A DNA stretch of 64,000 nt. Origin: Nocardia araoensis NBRC 100135. GTDB taxonomy: Bacteria > Actinomycetota > Actinomycetes > Mycobacteriales > Mycobacteriaceae. This document shows, in pieces, positions 9,083 to 25,137 of this stretch (position 1 is its first letter; each line of letters begins with the position of its first letter). The stretch covers positions 1 to 64,000 of the forward strand of contig NZ_BAFR01000203.1 in the NCBI RefSeq assembly GCF_000308435.1, given 5' to 3'. Under the pieces are notes generated by a model. It did no database searches and was not told the DNA's origin. It saw nothing but the letters and a program-made list of their open reading frames with translations. A program made the translations under genes and the position numbers.

Positions 9083-10068
9083 GTGATCTGGATCCGCGCC
9101 CGGCCGAGACGCTGTGTGAACCCGCAGCGGGCCCCGGCCCGGTCGCGGAGCGGTATCCGGCCCGCGAGGTGCCGCTCGGCGGCGTGCGCGGCGTGTACGT
9201 CGAACGTGTGCTGCCGCAGCGCGATCTGCCTACCGTCGGCGCGTGGTGCTTCCTGGACCACTTCGGCTCGCCGACGGTCACCAAGACCGACGCTCCGCCG
9301 GACATCGACCCGCATCCGCACATCGGCCTGCAAACCGTGACCTGGCCGTTCGAAGGCCGCATCCGGCATCGCGACTCGGTCGGGTCGGACGTGGAGATCG
9401 AACCCGGTCAGCTCAACCTGATGACCTCAGGGCGCGGCATCGCGCATTCCGAGTACGCGGTGCCCGGCGCTCCGGCCGGGCACGGCTTGCAGCTGTGGAT
9501 CGCGCTGCCGGGCGATCGCACCGGCATCGCCCCGCATTTCGAACAGCACCGGGAACTGCCGGTCGTCGACACGCCCGGCCTGCGGGCGATCGTGCTGATC
9601 GGATCACTGGCCGGTCAGACCTCACCCGCCATCGCCTACACGCCCATCGTCGGCGCCGACGTGCGGCTCGAGCCCGGAGCCGATGTCGCGCTCCCGCTCG
9701 AGCCTCGTTTCGAGCACGCCGTGCTGGTGATCGAGGGTGAGGTGACCGTCGCGGGCCATGAACTCGCTCCCGGACCGCTGCTGTACCTGGGCACCGAACG
9801 CGACGAACTCCGGCTCACCAGTTCCGGCGGCGCGCACTTCGCGTTGATCGGCGGGGAACCGTTCGGCGAAGAACTGGTGATGTGGTGGAACTTCGTCGGC
9901 CGCAGCCACGAGGACATCGTCGCCGCCCGCGCCGATTGGGAGCATCACGACGTCACCCGGTTCGCCGATATCGCGGGCCACACCCCGCGGCAGCGCATAC
10001 CCGCGCCGCCGCTGCCCGGACTGCACCTGAAGCCGCGCAAGCGCCGGATCGGCCCGGCCCGGGACTGA
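9079..10068 (+). CDS. Pirin family protein
   Basis: 329 residues from the GTG at 9079 (VSDLDPRP), which overlaps the preceding stop. It is a bicupin of the pirin family. The N-terminal cupin carries the metal-ligand pattern DPHPHIGLQTVTW and HRDSVGSDVEIEPGQLNLMTSGRGIAHSE (shown here as family landmarks in pieces: HPHIG, HRDS, GIAHSE). The second half is a degenerate cupin ending MWWNFVGRSHEDI. Pirins are iron-binding; some have quercetinase activity. Translational coupling suggests co-expression with the CMD-GNAT gene. Confidence 0.9.
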   Translation: MSDLDPRPAETLCEPAAGPGPVAERYPAREVPLGGVRGVYVERVLPQRDLPTVGAWCFLDHFGSPTVTKTDAPPDIDPHPHIGLQTVTWPFEGRIRHRDSVGSDVEIEPGQLNLMTSGRGIAHSEYAVPGAPAGHGLQLWIALPGDRTGIAPHFEQHRELPVVDTPGLRAIVLIGSLAGQTSPAIAYTPIVGADVRLEPGADVALPLEPRFEHAVLVIEGEVTVAGHELAPGPLLYLGTERDELRLTSSGGAHFALIGGEPFGEELVMWWNFVGRSHEDIVAARADWEHHDVTRFADIAGHTPRQRIPAPPLPGLHLKPRKRRIGPARD

Positions 10069-10243
10069 ACCCCGCCGCCGTCTCATCCGGCTCCTGGCAG
10101 CCCTGGCGCCGTCGTCAGCGCCGCCCCACCTCGGCCCAGCGGCCGGAGCCGGACGGCGGCGGTATGCGTGCCCCGGCCGCCGATCCCGGTGATGGCATCG
10201 ACCACACGCTTCGGCTCCGCGACCGGAGCCGAAGCGCACGGAT

Positions 10244-10720
10244 TCAGCCGCGGGCGAGCAGCGCGTCCAGTGCGCGGTAGCTCTCGTTGAGCCCGGACTC
10301 CATGCCGGACTGCAGCATGCCGTCCCGCTCTTGCGGCGTGTGGAACTGACCGTCGGTGACCACCTTGGTGCGGCCGTCGCCGAGATCGACGAAGCTGACG
10401 CTGTCGATCGCCACGTGGGCGGGCATGCCGTCCCACTCGAAGGAGTACACGATGCGCTCCTGCGGGGTGATCTCGCGGAAGCGGCCCTCGAAGCCGTGAG
10501 CTTCCCCGTCGGCGTGCTCGACGAAGCGCCAATGCCCTCCGGCACGGAACTCCCAGCGCTCGATGTCGAGCCGGTTGCCGCGACCCCACCACTGGGCGAG
10601 CTGTTCGATCCTGCTGTAGGCGTCCCACACGCGCTCGCGCGGTGCGTCGAAGATCCGCTCGATGTGAATCGTGCGGTCGGTGTCGGCCGTGATGACCGCG
10701 TCGTTCGTGGTTGTGCTCAT
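10244..10720 (-). CDS. SRPBCC (AHSA1-like) domain protein
   Basis: 158 residues. HIERIFDAPRERVWDAYSRI opens a START/Bet-v1-like domain; WWGRGNRLD, FREITPQERIVYSFEW and the C-terminal helix ESGLNESYRALDAL complete it. These proteins bind hydrophobic ligands in a central cavity. Its ATG overlaps the stop of the upstream ArsR gene (ATGA), the very common actinobacterial ArsR-SRPBCC pair. Confidence 0.87.
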   Translation of the reverse strand: MSTTTNDAVITADTDRTIHIERIFDAPRERVWDAYSRIEQLAQWWGRGNRLDIERWEFRAGGHWRFVEHADGEAHGFEGRFREITPQERIVYSFEWDGMPAHVAIDSVSFVDLGDGRTKVVTDGQFHTPQERDGMLQSGMESGLNESYRALDALLARG

Positions 10721-11049
10721 CGCTCCTGCTCCGTTCGTCCGAGGAATTCGCCGAGACGGTCCAGCCGCGCTTCCACCATCCGCCGGTAGCCCTGCATCCA
10801 GGCCACTTCGCGGTCGAAGACGTTGTCGCCGAGGCGGCAGTACCGCACCCGGCCACGTTTCTCCGTGACCACCATGCCCGCCGCCTCCAGCAACTGGATG
10901 TGCTTCTTGATGCCGGTGAGCGTCATCTCGAAGCGCTCCGCCAGCTCGCTGACGGTCGCGGGCCCACTGCCGAGGCGTTCGAGGATGCCACGCCGGGTGG
11001 GATCCGCGAGCGCCCCGAAGGAAGCGTCCAAGAAGTCATACTGAACCAT
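10717..11049 (-). CDS. ArsR-type helix-turn-helix regulator
   Basis: 110 residues. ALADPTRRGILERLGSG, then ATVSELAERFEMTLTGIKKHIQLLEAAG, is a winged helix-turn-helix of the ArsR/SmtB fold with no metal-binding Cys/His cluster in the recognition region. It probably represses its own two-gene operon with the SRPBCC gene. The start is preceded by a region shared with the divergent secreted-protein gene. Confidence 0.88.
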   Translation of the reverse strand: MVQYDFLDASFGALADPTRRGILERLGSGPATVSELAERFEMTLTGIKKHIQLLEAAGMVVTEKRGRVRYCRLGDNVFDREVAWMQGYRRMVEARLDRLGEFLGRTEQER

Positions 11050-11184
11050 CTAGTTCAGTGTTTCGCAGAAGGGCGCGGACGTCAAGAGGGAATTTCGCAC
11101 TGGCTCAACCCTTCTGATCGAGCCCGCCGAGCGGTATCTTGTCCGGACGAACCGGACACGGGGGCGGGACACGGAAAGAGCACG

Positions 11185-11808
11185 ATGAGGATCTCTCAAT
11201 TCACCGCGACGACCCTGGTTGCGTTGGCTGCCACCGCACTCACCACGAGCGCCGCGCACGCGCAGCCCGCGCTCGCCGACGCGCCGCTCGACCTGCACGG
11301 CACGTTCCATCAGGTCGCCTACGAGGTCGCCGCCAGCGAAGATCGCCGTGCCGCGGTGGCGACCCTCCAGGACGGAACGTTCGAGCTGACCCACGACGAC
11401 CGGGTGGTGACGGTCGCCGATCGCGACGGCCAGATCGTCGCCGCCCTGCCGATGACGCTGCGCATCGGCGACCAGCGGGTGGCGCTGCGACCCGTACTGG
11501 AGGACGCGGGCCATCGCCTCACCGTCGCGCCGGTCGCGATGACCGACGGACCGGTGCGCGACATCGGCGCCCAGGAGCGGTTCTACGCCGAGGCCGAGAA
11601 GGTCATGCCGACCATCCTGGCGGGCGCGGGCATCGGCGCCGCCATCGGCTTCATCGTCGGATTCCCGCTCGGCCTGTTCGTGATCGACTTCATCACGGTC
11701 CCCGTCGCCGCGGTCGCGGGCGCCGCGATCGGCGCGATGGCCGGGTACGTCATCGGCGGTGGACAGCCTGCCGTCGACGCGGCGCTCGAGTACGTCACCG
11801 CGCCCTAG
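11185..11808 (+). CDS. Secreted protein with C-terminal glycine-zipper-like hydrophobic region
   Basis: 207 residues from ATG 11185, preceded by GGAAAGAG. A Sec signal peptide is clear: MRISQFTATTLVALAATALT, with probable cleavage after AHA. The middle part is a charged beta-rich domain repeatedly alternating with short hydrophobic stretches. Residues about 140-195 carry two Gly/Ala-rich hydrophobic segments (GAGIGAAIGFIVGFPLG; AAVAGAAIGAMAGYVIGG) that resemble glycine zippers and may insert into a membrane. I recognise no named family. The stop shares CTAG with the convergent XRE gene. Confidence 0.65.
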   Translation: MRISQFTATTLVALAATALTTSAAHAQPALADAPLDLHGTFHQVAYEVAASEDRRAAVATLQDGTFELTHDDRVVTVADRDGQIVAALPMTLRIGDQRVALRPVLEDAGHRLTVAPVAMTDGPVRDIGAQERFYAEAEKVMPTILAGAGIGAAIGFIVGFPLGLFVIDFITVPVAAVAGAAIGAMAGYVIGGGQPAVDAALEYVTAP

Positions 11809-12659
11809 TCGAGCCGGTCGGCGGGCGTCAGCCGCTGCGTGCCGATCACGCGCAGCAGGTCGAGCTTCTCGGCCGCGTCCGTGCCCGGGCGCGGTAGGTA
11901 GACCAGCAGGCGCTGGGCGGCATTGGGCGTGAGCAAGGTTTCGCAGACGATGTCGATCAGGCCGACCTGCGGATGCAGGATGCGTTTGATATCCGAAAGG
12001 CGCACGGCTACTTGGTGTTCGTCCCAGAGCCGGTCGAATTCGGTGCTGTCGGAACGCAGTCGCGCGACGAGTTCGATCACGTCGGCATCGGCCGCCCGGC
12101 GTGCGGCCGTGGCGCGCAGATCCGCGACATGATGGCGGCTGAGCCGGTCCCAATCCTCCTCGGGGAAGTTCGCGCGCGAGGAGGGATCGGTGAACCAGCG
12201 GTAGGAGTAGTACCGATCCCAGCCGCGCCGTTCGCCGTGATCGCCGACCAGCAACGTGTGCATCCGGTTCTGCACGAGCACCTCGCCGAGATCGGTGACG
12301 ACCGTGGCCGCGGTGTCGTCGAGCTTGGCGAGCAGGTGCATCAGGCCGGGGCCCACGTGCTTGTCGGTCGTCTCGCGCCCCGGCGGGGCATGGTCGCACA
12401 GATGGTAGAGGTGGTCGCGTTCGTCGTTGCCGAAACGCAGAGCGCGTGCGAGCGAGGCGAGCACCTGGGTGGACGGACGCGGACCGCGTGACTGCTCGAG
12501 CCGGGTGTAGTAATCGGTCGAGATGCCCGCGAGCAAGGCGACCTCGTCGCGGCGCAGCCCCGGCGTACGCCGCCGGATGCCGGGCGCCAGCCCCACGTCG
12601 GCGGGCGTGAGCTGCTCCCGGCGGCGGCGCAGGAAATCGGCGAGTTCTGGGCGGTCCAT
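11805..12659 (-). CDS. XRE-type helix-turn-helix regulator with MmyB-like ligand domain
   Basis: 284 residues from ATG 12659 (MDRPELADFLRRRREQL). The HTH spans about residues 10-65 (RRDEVALLAGISTDYYTRLEQSRG). The rest matches the MmyB-like PAS-type ligand domain common in actinobacteria: DEHQVAVRLSDIKRILHPQVG. It is divergent from the aldo-keto reductase at 12761 with about 100 bases between, so that gene is its likely target. Confidence 0.88.
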   Translation of the reverse strand: MDRPELADFLRRRREQLTPADVGLAPGIRRRTPGLRRDEVALLAGISTDYYTRLEQSRGPRPSTQVLASLARALRFGNDERDHLYHLCDHAPPGRETTDKHVGPGLMHLLAKLDDTAATVVTDLGEVLVQNRMHTLLVGDHGERRGWDRYYSYRWFTDPSSRANFPEEDWDRLSRHHVADLRATAARRAADADVIELVARLRSDSTEFDRLWDEHQVAVRLSDIKRILHPQVGLIDIVCETLLTPNAAQRLLVYLPRPGTDAAEKLDLLRVIGTQRLTPADRLD

Positions 12660-12760
12660 GCCCCTTACTGTCCCCCGAAACGGCGTGCTCAGCCAGGGAT
12701 CGCCACTCCCCCGATAAACGATCTCTCCCGCATCGCTCGCGACCGGCGCAGGCTGGTCCC

Positions 12761-13771
12761 ATGACGACAACGAAGATCGACGAAGTGCGGCTGGGAGCCA
12801 CCGGTCCGACCGTCAGCCGCATCGGCCTCGGGGCGATGAGCATGTCCGGCGCATACGGCGCCACCGATGACGCCGAGTCGACCGCGACGATCCATGCGGC
12901 GCTCGACTCCGGCGTCAATCTCATCGACACCGGCGATTTCTACGGCGCGGGCCACAACGAGATGCTGATCGGCAAGGCCATCGCCGAACGTCCCCGCGAG
13001 GACGTGGTGCTGAGCGTGAAGTTCGGCGCGCTGCGCGGACCCGACGGCGCGTTCGTCGGCCTGGACAACCGGCCTGCCGCGCTGCGCAACTTCCTGACCT
13101 ACAGCCTCCAGCGGCTCGGCGTCGACCACATCGACATCTACCGCCCCGCCCGGCTGGATCCGCAGGTGCCGATCGAGGACACCATCGGCGCCATCGGCGA
13201 ACTGATCGAGGCCGGGTACGTGCGCCATGTGGGCCTGTCCGAAGTCGGCCCGGAAACCATCCGGCGCGCGGCGGCCGTACATCCCGTCGTGGACCTGCAG
13301 ATCGAGTATTCGCTGCTCTCCCGGGGGATCGAGGAGCGCATCCTGCCCGTCTGCCGCGAACTCGGCATCGGCATCACGGCCTACGGCGTGCTCTCGCGCG
13401 GTCTGCTCAGCGACGCGATCCAGCCCGGCGCCACCTTCGCTCCGAACGATTTCCGCGCACACAGCCCGCGTTTCCAGGGCGAGAACCTGGACCGGAATCT
13501 GGAATTGGTCCGCGCGCTCAACGAGATCGCGGCCCGCAGGGGCGCCTCGGTGGCGCAACTGGCCATCGCCTGGGCGCTGACCCGCGGCGCGGACATCGTG
13601 CCGCTCATCGGTACCCGCCGACGCGAACGCTTGGCGGAAGCCGTTGGTGCACTGGACCTCTCGCTCACCGATGAGGAGCTGTCCACCATCGATGCGGCGG
13701 TACCCGCCGACCGGGTCGCCGGCGAACGCTACGCCACGGCACAGATGGCGATGCTCGACAGCGAACAGTGA
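12761..13771 (+). CDS. Aldo/keto reductase lacking the catalytic histidine
   Basis: 336 residues, full length. Asp56 and Tyr61 (IDTGDFYGAG) and Lys87 (SVKFGA) of the catalytic tetrad are present. At the position of the tetrad His the sequence reads IYRPARLDP instead of YYMHRKDP, putting Ala130 in place of His. The cofactor-binding end PLIGTRRRERLAEA is intact. Either activity relies on another residue or the protein has altered chemistry. It is transcribed divergently from the XRE regulator. Confidence 0.88.
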   Translation: MTTTKIDEVRLGATGPTVSRIGLGAMSMSGAYGATDDAESTATIHAALDSGVNLIDTGDFYGAGHNEMLIGKAIAERPREDVVLSVKFGALRGPDGAFVGLDNRPAALRNFLTYSLQRLGVDHIDIYRPARLDPQVPIEDTIGAIGELIEAGYVRHVGLSEVGPETIRRAAAVHPVVDLQIEYSLLSRGIEERILPVCRELGIGITAYGVLSRGLLSDAIQPGATFAPNDFRAHSPRFQGENLDRNLELVRALNEIAARRGASVAQLAIAWALTRGADIVPLIGTRRRERLAEAVGALDLSLTDEELSTIDAAVPADRVAGERYATAQMAMLDSEQ

Positions 13772-13984
13772 GATCGGGTCCGGAGCGTGGTCGCCTGGCC
13801 GCGCTTGGGACCACCCTCCGCGCGGGGTAGCCCACCCCGGTTCGAACCTCCTATCTCAAACGCCCCGGACCACGGTGTTGCCGTGGCCATCCCCTTGTTG
13901 AGCGCTTGGCGGCTCACTCCCAACGTATCGGCCCCTGGCCGTGGCGCACCGCCGGTCATTCCGAGCGGAGCATCCCCGGCGCGA
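13772..13984. other. Intergenic region, no gene supported
   Basis: About 210 bases. It contains a GGTTCGAACC sequence that superficially recalls a tRNA T-loop, but no T-stem, acceptor or anticodon arm can be formed on either strand. Confidence 0.5.
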
Positions 13985-14290
13985 TCAGGACCGACGCGGA
14001 CGCAGCACGGCTGTGAATGCCGCTGCGGCAACGGCCTTTCCAGTGGCGTCGGTGATGTCCACCGGCACCTCCAGTTCGAGCGGCACTCGGGCCTCGATAT
14101 CCGCCCGCATCTTCGCCAACGTCTCGTCGGAGAACGCGGAAGTGGCCCGGAACGGCCCCGCTTCCCCTTTCGCACGGGCTTTGTACTCGATACGCCCGTC
14201 CTTGGCGACGATGAACGTATTTCTCATCAGATCGACGATGCCCGACACCGACGCGCCCATCGCCGCCGTCTCCGCCATCCCGAACAACAC
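13985..14290 (-). pseudogene. 5'-truncated hotdog-fold (DUF4442/PaaI-like) gene remnant
   Basis: The open frame (GTG at 14290) gives 101 residues. Reading further upstream gives LHAAVLFGMAETAAM, the hotdog helix motif that normally lies about 50 residues into a 150-residue protein. Instead of the missing N-terminal third there is the rpoC terminator hairpin (14319-14351). The C-terminal part (FIVAKDGRIEYKARAKG, ELEVPVDITDATGKAVAAA) is otherwise well kept. It may be a decayed fragment, or a short protein started at 14290; decay seems likelier. Confidence 0.55.
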
Positions 14291-14318
14291 CGCGGCGTGC
14301 AGATCTCGCGAAACGAGT

Positions 14319-14351
14319 CCGGCCCCCGCTCCAGAACGGAGCGGGGGCCGG
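14319..14351 (-). terminator. rpoBC operon terminator
   Basis: A perfect 14-bp stem, CCGGCCCCCGCTCC (14319-14332) with GGAGCGGGGGCCGG (14338-14351), and an AGAAC loop, 20 bases beyond the rpoC stop. Confidence 0.8.
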
Positions 14352-14370
14352 ATGCCTTACGGCCGACGGA

Positions 14371-18324
<3,954 letters not shown>

Positions 18325-18395
18325 GTAACTTCCTTTCCCCTGTGCGGGTCGAATTCGAGCAAAAGTTCACTAGTTGGGTAATCCGTTGCGGGGGG

Positions 18396-18423
18396 CCGGA
18401 TGCCGTGCGTCGACGGCATCCGG
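18396..18423 (-). terminator. Hairpin in the rpoB-rpoC intergenic region
   Basis: CCGGATGCCGT (18396-18406) and ACGGCATCCGG (18413-18423) form a perfect 11-bp stem with a 6-base loop, directly after the rpoB stop. It may be a partial terminator, an RNA processing site or an mRNA stabiliser between the two subunit genes. Confidence 0.5.
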
Positions 18424-18431
18424 CCGACCGC

Positions 18432-21938
<3,507 letters not shown>

Positions 21939-22105
21939 CTCATGCGCGTCGCGTGGTGGTCCGCGACCGTCGCTCTGTCTGCTACGAATTCCGCTGGTTA
22001 CTACCCGAACGAAACTCGAACAGGCAACAACGGAAGTAACACCGGAAGGGTGAACTTACGTGTGCAAATCGAGGTATGGACAGGAGGCAGCCAGCGCAAC
22101 GTCCA

Positions 22106-22135
22106 AACCTACACCCAAGTACACGGGGGTGTCAA
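22106..22135 (-). promoter_or_regulatory. Predicted rpoB promoter
   Basis: On the minus strand TTGACA (22135-22130) is followed after 18 bases by TAGGTT (22111-22106), a near-consensus housekeeping promoter. Transcription would start near 22099 and leave a leader of roughly 160 bases before rpoB. The 410 bases from 21939 to 22348 hold no gene. Confidence 0.7.
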
Positions 22136-22348
22136 AGTACCACCCGTGTGATCGTCCGCATGGCTGCCGCGCCGGGCCGAACTCGCTGGCTGCGTCCTTC
22201 AGGCGCGGTGCACTGGAAGCCACTGTGACAGCTGCCGCTGTTGTGAATAGCGTGACGGTTCGGGCGAAACTCGTCAAGTGGCAGGCCCGGCCGGAGCGCC
22301 GTCGAGATCGCCTGCCGCGCTGCGTCATCCCGGCCGATGTGGTAGCCG

Positions 22349-23074
22349 TTACTGGTCCACGATGTCGCTGGCCAGCCAGCGACCGTCCACCTTCTGCATG
22401 TGCAGGACCACGGGACCCGAGACGCTCTGCTGCGCCACGCCGTCCTTGGTGGCACTCACCACCAAATTGACGATCAGCTCCGCGCGATCGTCGGTGAGCA
22501 ATGTCACAGCAATCGGGTCCGCTTTCGCATCGGCACTGGTCTGCGCCTGCTTGACCGCCGAAATGGTGGTGGCGGCGTACTTGTCCAGATCGGCGAGCAT
22601 CTTCCCGGTGAGCACCTGCTTCGCGGTGTCCCGGTAGCCGTCGATGTTCTTCACGTCATAGGCGTAGACGGTCCGCAACGCGTTGTCGGCGGCCGCGCGC
22701 ACCTCTTGGGTGGCCTCGTTGTCCACGTAGGCCCGATTCGAGGTGTCCACGCCGGGCCGCTGCGCTGCGAGCCACGCGAAACCGCCCAGCAGGAGCGCGG
22801 CGATCAGCAGGACCGCGGTGACGCCCCAGCGGGGGCGTCCGGCCTCGGGCCGCCGCGAACGGTCCGCGCCGCGCGAAACGATCTTGCGCCATCGCGACGC
22901 ACCCGCAGGGCGCTGTTCGGCGCGGGGGGTCTCCGATTCCGTTGCGGGCCGGGAAACGCCCGCCACGCGCGGTTTGCGGGCCGCAGCGGGCCGTTCGGCG
23001 CGCGCCGCGGTACGGGACGGTTCCGTGGGCCTGCGCTTGGAGGTGACCCGGTTGACCGGTCGGCGAGACGTCAT
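22349..23074 (-). CDS. Mce-associated membrane protein (second)
   Basis: 241 residues. A basic, disordered N-terminal 70 residues (many Arg/Ala/Pro) precedes one membrane helix, WGVTAVLLIAALLLGGFAWL. An extracytoplasmic domain of the Mce-associated/VirB8-like type follows, with a helix (DNALRTVYAYDVKNIDGYRD), then beta-rich sequence ending VDGRWLASDIVDQ. Such proteins stabilise Mce complexes in the envelope of mycolic-acid bacteria. It is the last gene of the mce operon, 10 bases after the preceding one. Confidence 0.85.
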   Translation of the reverse strand: MTSRRPVNRVTSKRRPTEPSRTAARAERPAAARKPRVAGVSRPATESETPRAEQRPAGASRWRKIVSRGADRSRRPEAGRPRWGVTAVLLIAALLLGGFAWLAAQRPGVDTSNRAYVDNEATQEVRAAADNALRTVYAYDVKNIDGYRDTAKQVLTGKMLADLDKYAATTISAVKQAQTSADAKADPIAVTLLTDDRAELIVNLVVSATKDGVAQQSVSGPVVLHMQKVDGRWLASDIVDQ

Positions 23075-23084
23075 GGGTGTCCTC

Positions 23085-23792
23085 CTACGATCCCGGCTTC
23101 GGCGCGGCGGGCGGCTGCGCGGCGGGTCCGCCGCTGAGCAACACCGGCTGGCTGAGCGAGGAGATCTGCTCGGCCTTCCACACCTCGCCGTCCTTGGTCA
23201 GGTCGACGGTCCAGGTGTAGCGGTAGTCGGCGGGCGGCTTGTCCTTGCCCTTCTCGGTGACCTGTAGCACGACCAGCGCGGAGGCCTTGTCCTCCTCGCT
23301 GTTGAGCGAGGTGAGCGCGGCGCCGAGCACCTTCGATGTCATCCCGACCTCACTCTGCCGCGCCATCTGCTCGGCCTGATCCTTGTTCTTCGTGGCCGAG
23401 TCCAGCAGCGCGCCGGTCATCGAGGATCGGGCCAGCGCCAGCGAGCCCGGCACGTCGTCCAGGTTCATCGAGGTCATGTTGAGCGCGGCTTGGCGAGCGG
23501 CGTCCAGCGCGGTGTCCCTGGCCTCCGCGCGCGGGCCGTCGGTGAGCGCGGCCCGCACCCAGCCCGCGCCGAACCATGCGGCGCCGATCAATGCGATCAC
23601 CAGCAGCACGGCGGAGCAGACGAAGGCCACGCGGCCGAGCACGGACGCACCACCGGGGCGCTCGGGCTCGGCGGTCACGTCGGCGGCCTTCCGATCCTCG
23701 GACTTCGCGGCCGGCGTCCGCGCCGCCGTCGTCACGGTGTCGGGCGCGTCCTGCGCCGCCGCGTCGGACCGCTTGGTCAGATCGGCGGTCAC
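23085..23792 (-). CDS. Mce-associated membrane protein (first)
   Basis: 235 residues from the GTG at 23792 (VTADLTKRSDAA). This start overlaps the stop of a SERSER-type leader ORF (GTGA) and has GCGAGG 7 bases upstream; the frame itself is open to 23831. A single membrane helix (VAFVCSAVLLVIALIGAAWF) follows a charged cytoplasmic tail. The outer domain has the Mce-associated pattern (ALDAARQAALNMTSMNLDDV ... WTVDLTKDGEVWKAEQI). It is downstream of mceF and upstream of its paralogue. Confidence 0.85.
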   Translation of the reverse strand: MTADLTKRSDAAAQDAPDTVTTAARTPAAKSEDRKAADVTAEPERPGGASVLGRVAFVCSAVLLVIALIGAAWFGAGWVRAALTDGPRAEARDTALDAARQAALNMTSMNLDDVPGSLALARSSMTGALLDSATKNKDQAEQMARQSEVGMTSKVLGAALTSLNSEEDKASALVVLQVTEKGKDKPPADYRYTWTVDLTKDGEVWKAEQISSLSQPVLLSGGPAAQPPAAPKPGS

Positions 23793-23866
23793 GACAGCGC
23801 CTCGCCGTCGGTCGGCTCGGTCGCGCTCCACGGCATGCCCGTGGTTCGCTCGCTCCAGTCACTCAC
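23789..23866 (-). CDS. Leader ORF (SERSER-type element) coupled to Mce-associated gene
   Basis: A 25-codon ORF from GTG 23866, beginning VSDWSERTTG, ending in a TGA (23791-23789) that overlaps the next gene's GTG. GCGAGG lies 7 bases before that GTG. The element sits inside the mce operon between mceF and the first Mce-associated gene. Confidence 0.5.
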   Translation of the reverse strand: MSDWSERTTGMPWSATEPTDGEALS

Positions 23867-23895
23867 GCGAGACACCCTAACGTCATTGCTCCTGG

Positions 23896-25137
23896 TCACC
23901 GCTTCGGCGTGACCCCCAGCAGGGTCGACAGCTGCACGGCCACCGGAGTCAGGTTCAGCTTTTCCGGATCGGTTTTGGGGTTGGAGTCCCAGGGCTGGAC
24001 GATGGCCGGATCGGCGAGCTCGGCTCGCTCGCCACCCCGGACGGCGGTCGGATTACCGAACGGCACAAGACATTTGGCGTCCTTGTTGAACGGGAACTCG
24101 TCGCGCGTGTCGTCGAAGTTCGGGTTCTGCGCCTTCATCTGTTCGAGGATCCGATGCGTGCCCTCGTAGCCCACGGTACAGGCGGGCGGATTGTTGGTCT
24201 CGAGCACCAGGCCGAAGTGGCTGGTCCCGTCGCCGGGCGCGGTGGAGGAACCGCCGATCGACAGCTGCGGGAGCATCTGCAGCAGCGGCTTGATCGCGTA
24301 GAACTTCGGCGAGATCGCCTGTAGCAACAGCCGCAGGTTGGACAGGTCCTGGGTGAGCGAGCCGCCGCTCTGCTCGAGCAGCGCGCCGATCTGCTCGCCC
24401 GCGTCGGTTCCGGTGCCGATGAGCCTGCGCACGTCGGGGTCGCTGGAACGCAACTGGGCGGTGAGCTTGTCCAGGCCGTCGCTGAATTCCCGGATGGCGG
24501 TGGACTGCTCGGCCTGTGTGCCGAGGGCGATACGGCCGTCACGGACCAGCTGGATGGTCTGCGGCAGCGTCGCGTGGAAGGTCTCGGTGAATTTGTTCAG
24601 CGAGTCGATCAGCACCTGCAGGTCGTCGCCCTTGCCGTCGAACGCCTTGCCCAATTCGCGCACCGTCGTGTTGAGGGCGTGCAGGTCCACCGAGCTCGCG
24701 AAGGTGTCCACGCTGGACACCAGCTCCTCCACCGATACCGGCAGGGTCGCCGAGGTGATCACGGAGTTGTCCCGCAGGTACGGGCCCGCCTCGGAATCGG
24801 GTTGCAGGTCCACGTACTGCTCACCGATCGCGGACCGGTTGGCGACCACGGCTTTGGCCGACGCCGGGATCTGCGGCGCGTTCGAATCGATGACGAGGTT
24901 CATCACCACGCCCTCGCCGGTGAGTTCCAGCTCACCGACCCGGCCGACCGGGACGCCGCGGTAGGTCACCTCGGCGCCCTTGTAGATGCCGCCGGTCTGC
25001 GCCGCGCGCAGCTTCACCGTGTACTGGTTGAGCCCGAACATGTGGTCGAGCCGGATGTACTTGCCACCGACGTACACGACGCCGAGCACCGCGATGACCA
25101 CGAACGCGATGAGCTGCCACCGCACCAGACGCGTCAT
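23896..25137 (-). CDS. mceF: Mce family substrate-binding protein, F position
   Basis: 413 residues from ATG 25137 (MTRLVRWQLIAFVVIAVLG), which overlaps the mceE stop (ATGA). One N-terminal membrane anchor is followed by the MCE domain (TVKLRAAQTGGIYKGAEVTY, RGVPVGRVGELEL), then a long helical region and a C-terminal Cys-containing tail (PACTVGYEG, DAKCLVPFGNP). MCE proteins line a tube that carries lipids from the outer layer to the YrbE permease. Last of the six mce genes. Confidence 0.93.
   Translation of the reverse strand: MTRLVRWQLIAFVVIAVLGVVYVGGKYIRLDHMFGLNQYTVKLRAAQTGGIYKGAEVTYRGVPVGRVGELELTGEGVVMNLVIDSNAPQIPASAKAVVANRSAIGEQYVDLQPDSEAGPYLRDNSVITSATLPVSVEELVSSVDTFASSVDLHALNTTVRELGKAFDGKGDDLQVLIDSLNKFTETFHATLPQTIQLVRDGRIALGTQAEQSTAIREFSDGLDKLTAQLRSSDPDVRRLIGTGTDAGEQIGALLEQSGGSLTQDLSNLRLLLQAISPKFYAIKPLLQMLPQLSIGGSSTAPGDGTSHFGLVLETNNPPACTVGYEGTHRILEQMKAQNPNFDDTRDEFPFNKDAKCLVPFGNPTAVRGGERAELADPAIVQPWDSNPKTDPEKLNLTPVAVQLSTLLGVTPKR

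Noticed and set aside
13840..13870. tRNA-like GGTTCGAACC sequence.
   Set aside because: The flanking bases cannot form a T-stem on either strand and no acceptor or anticodon arm is present.
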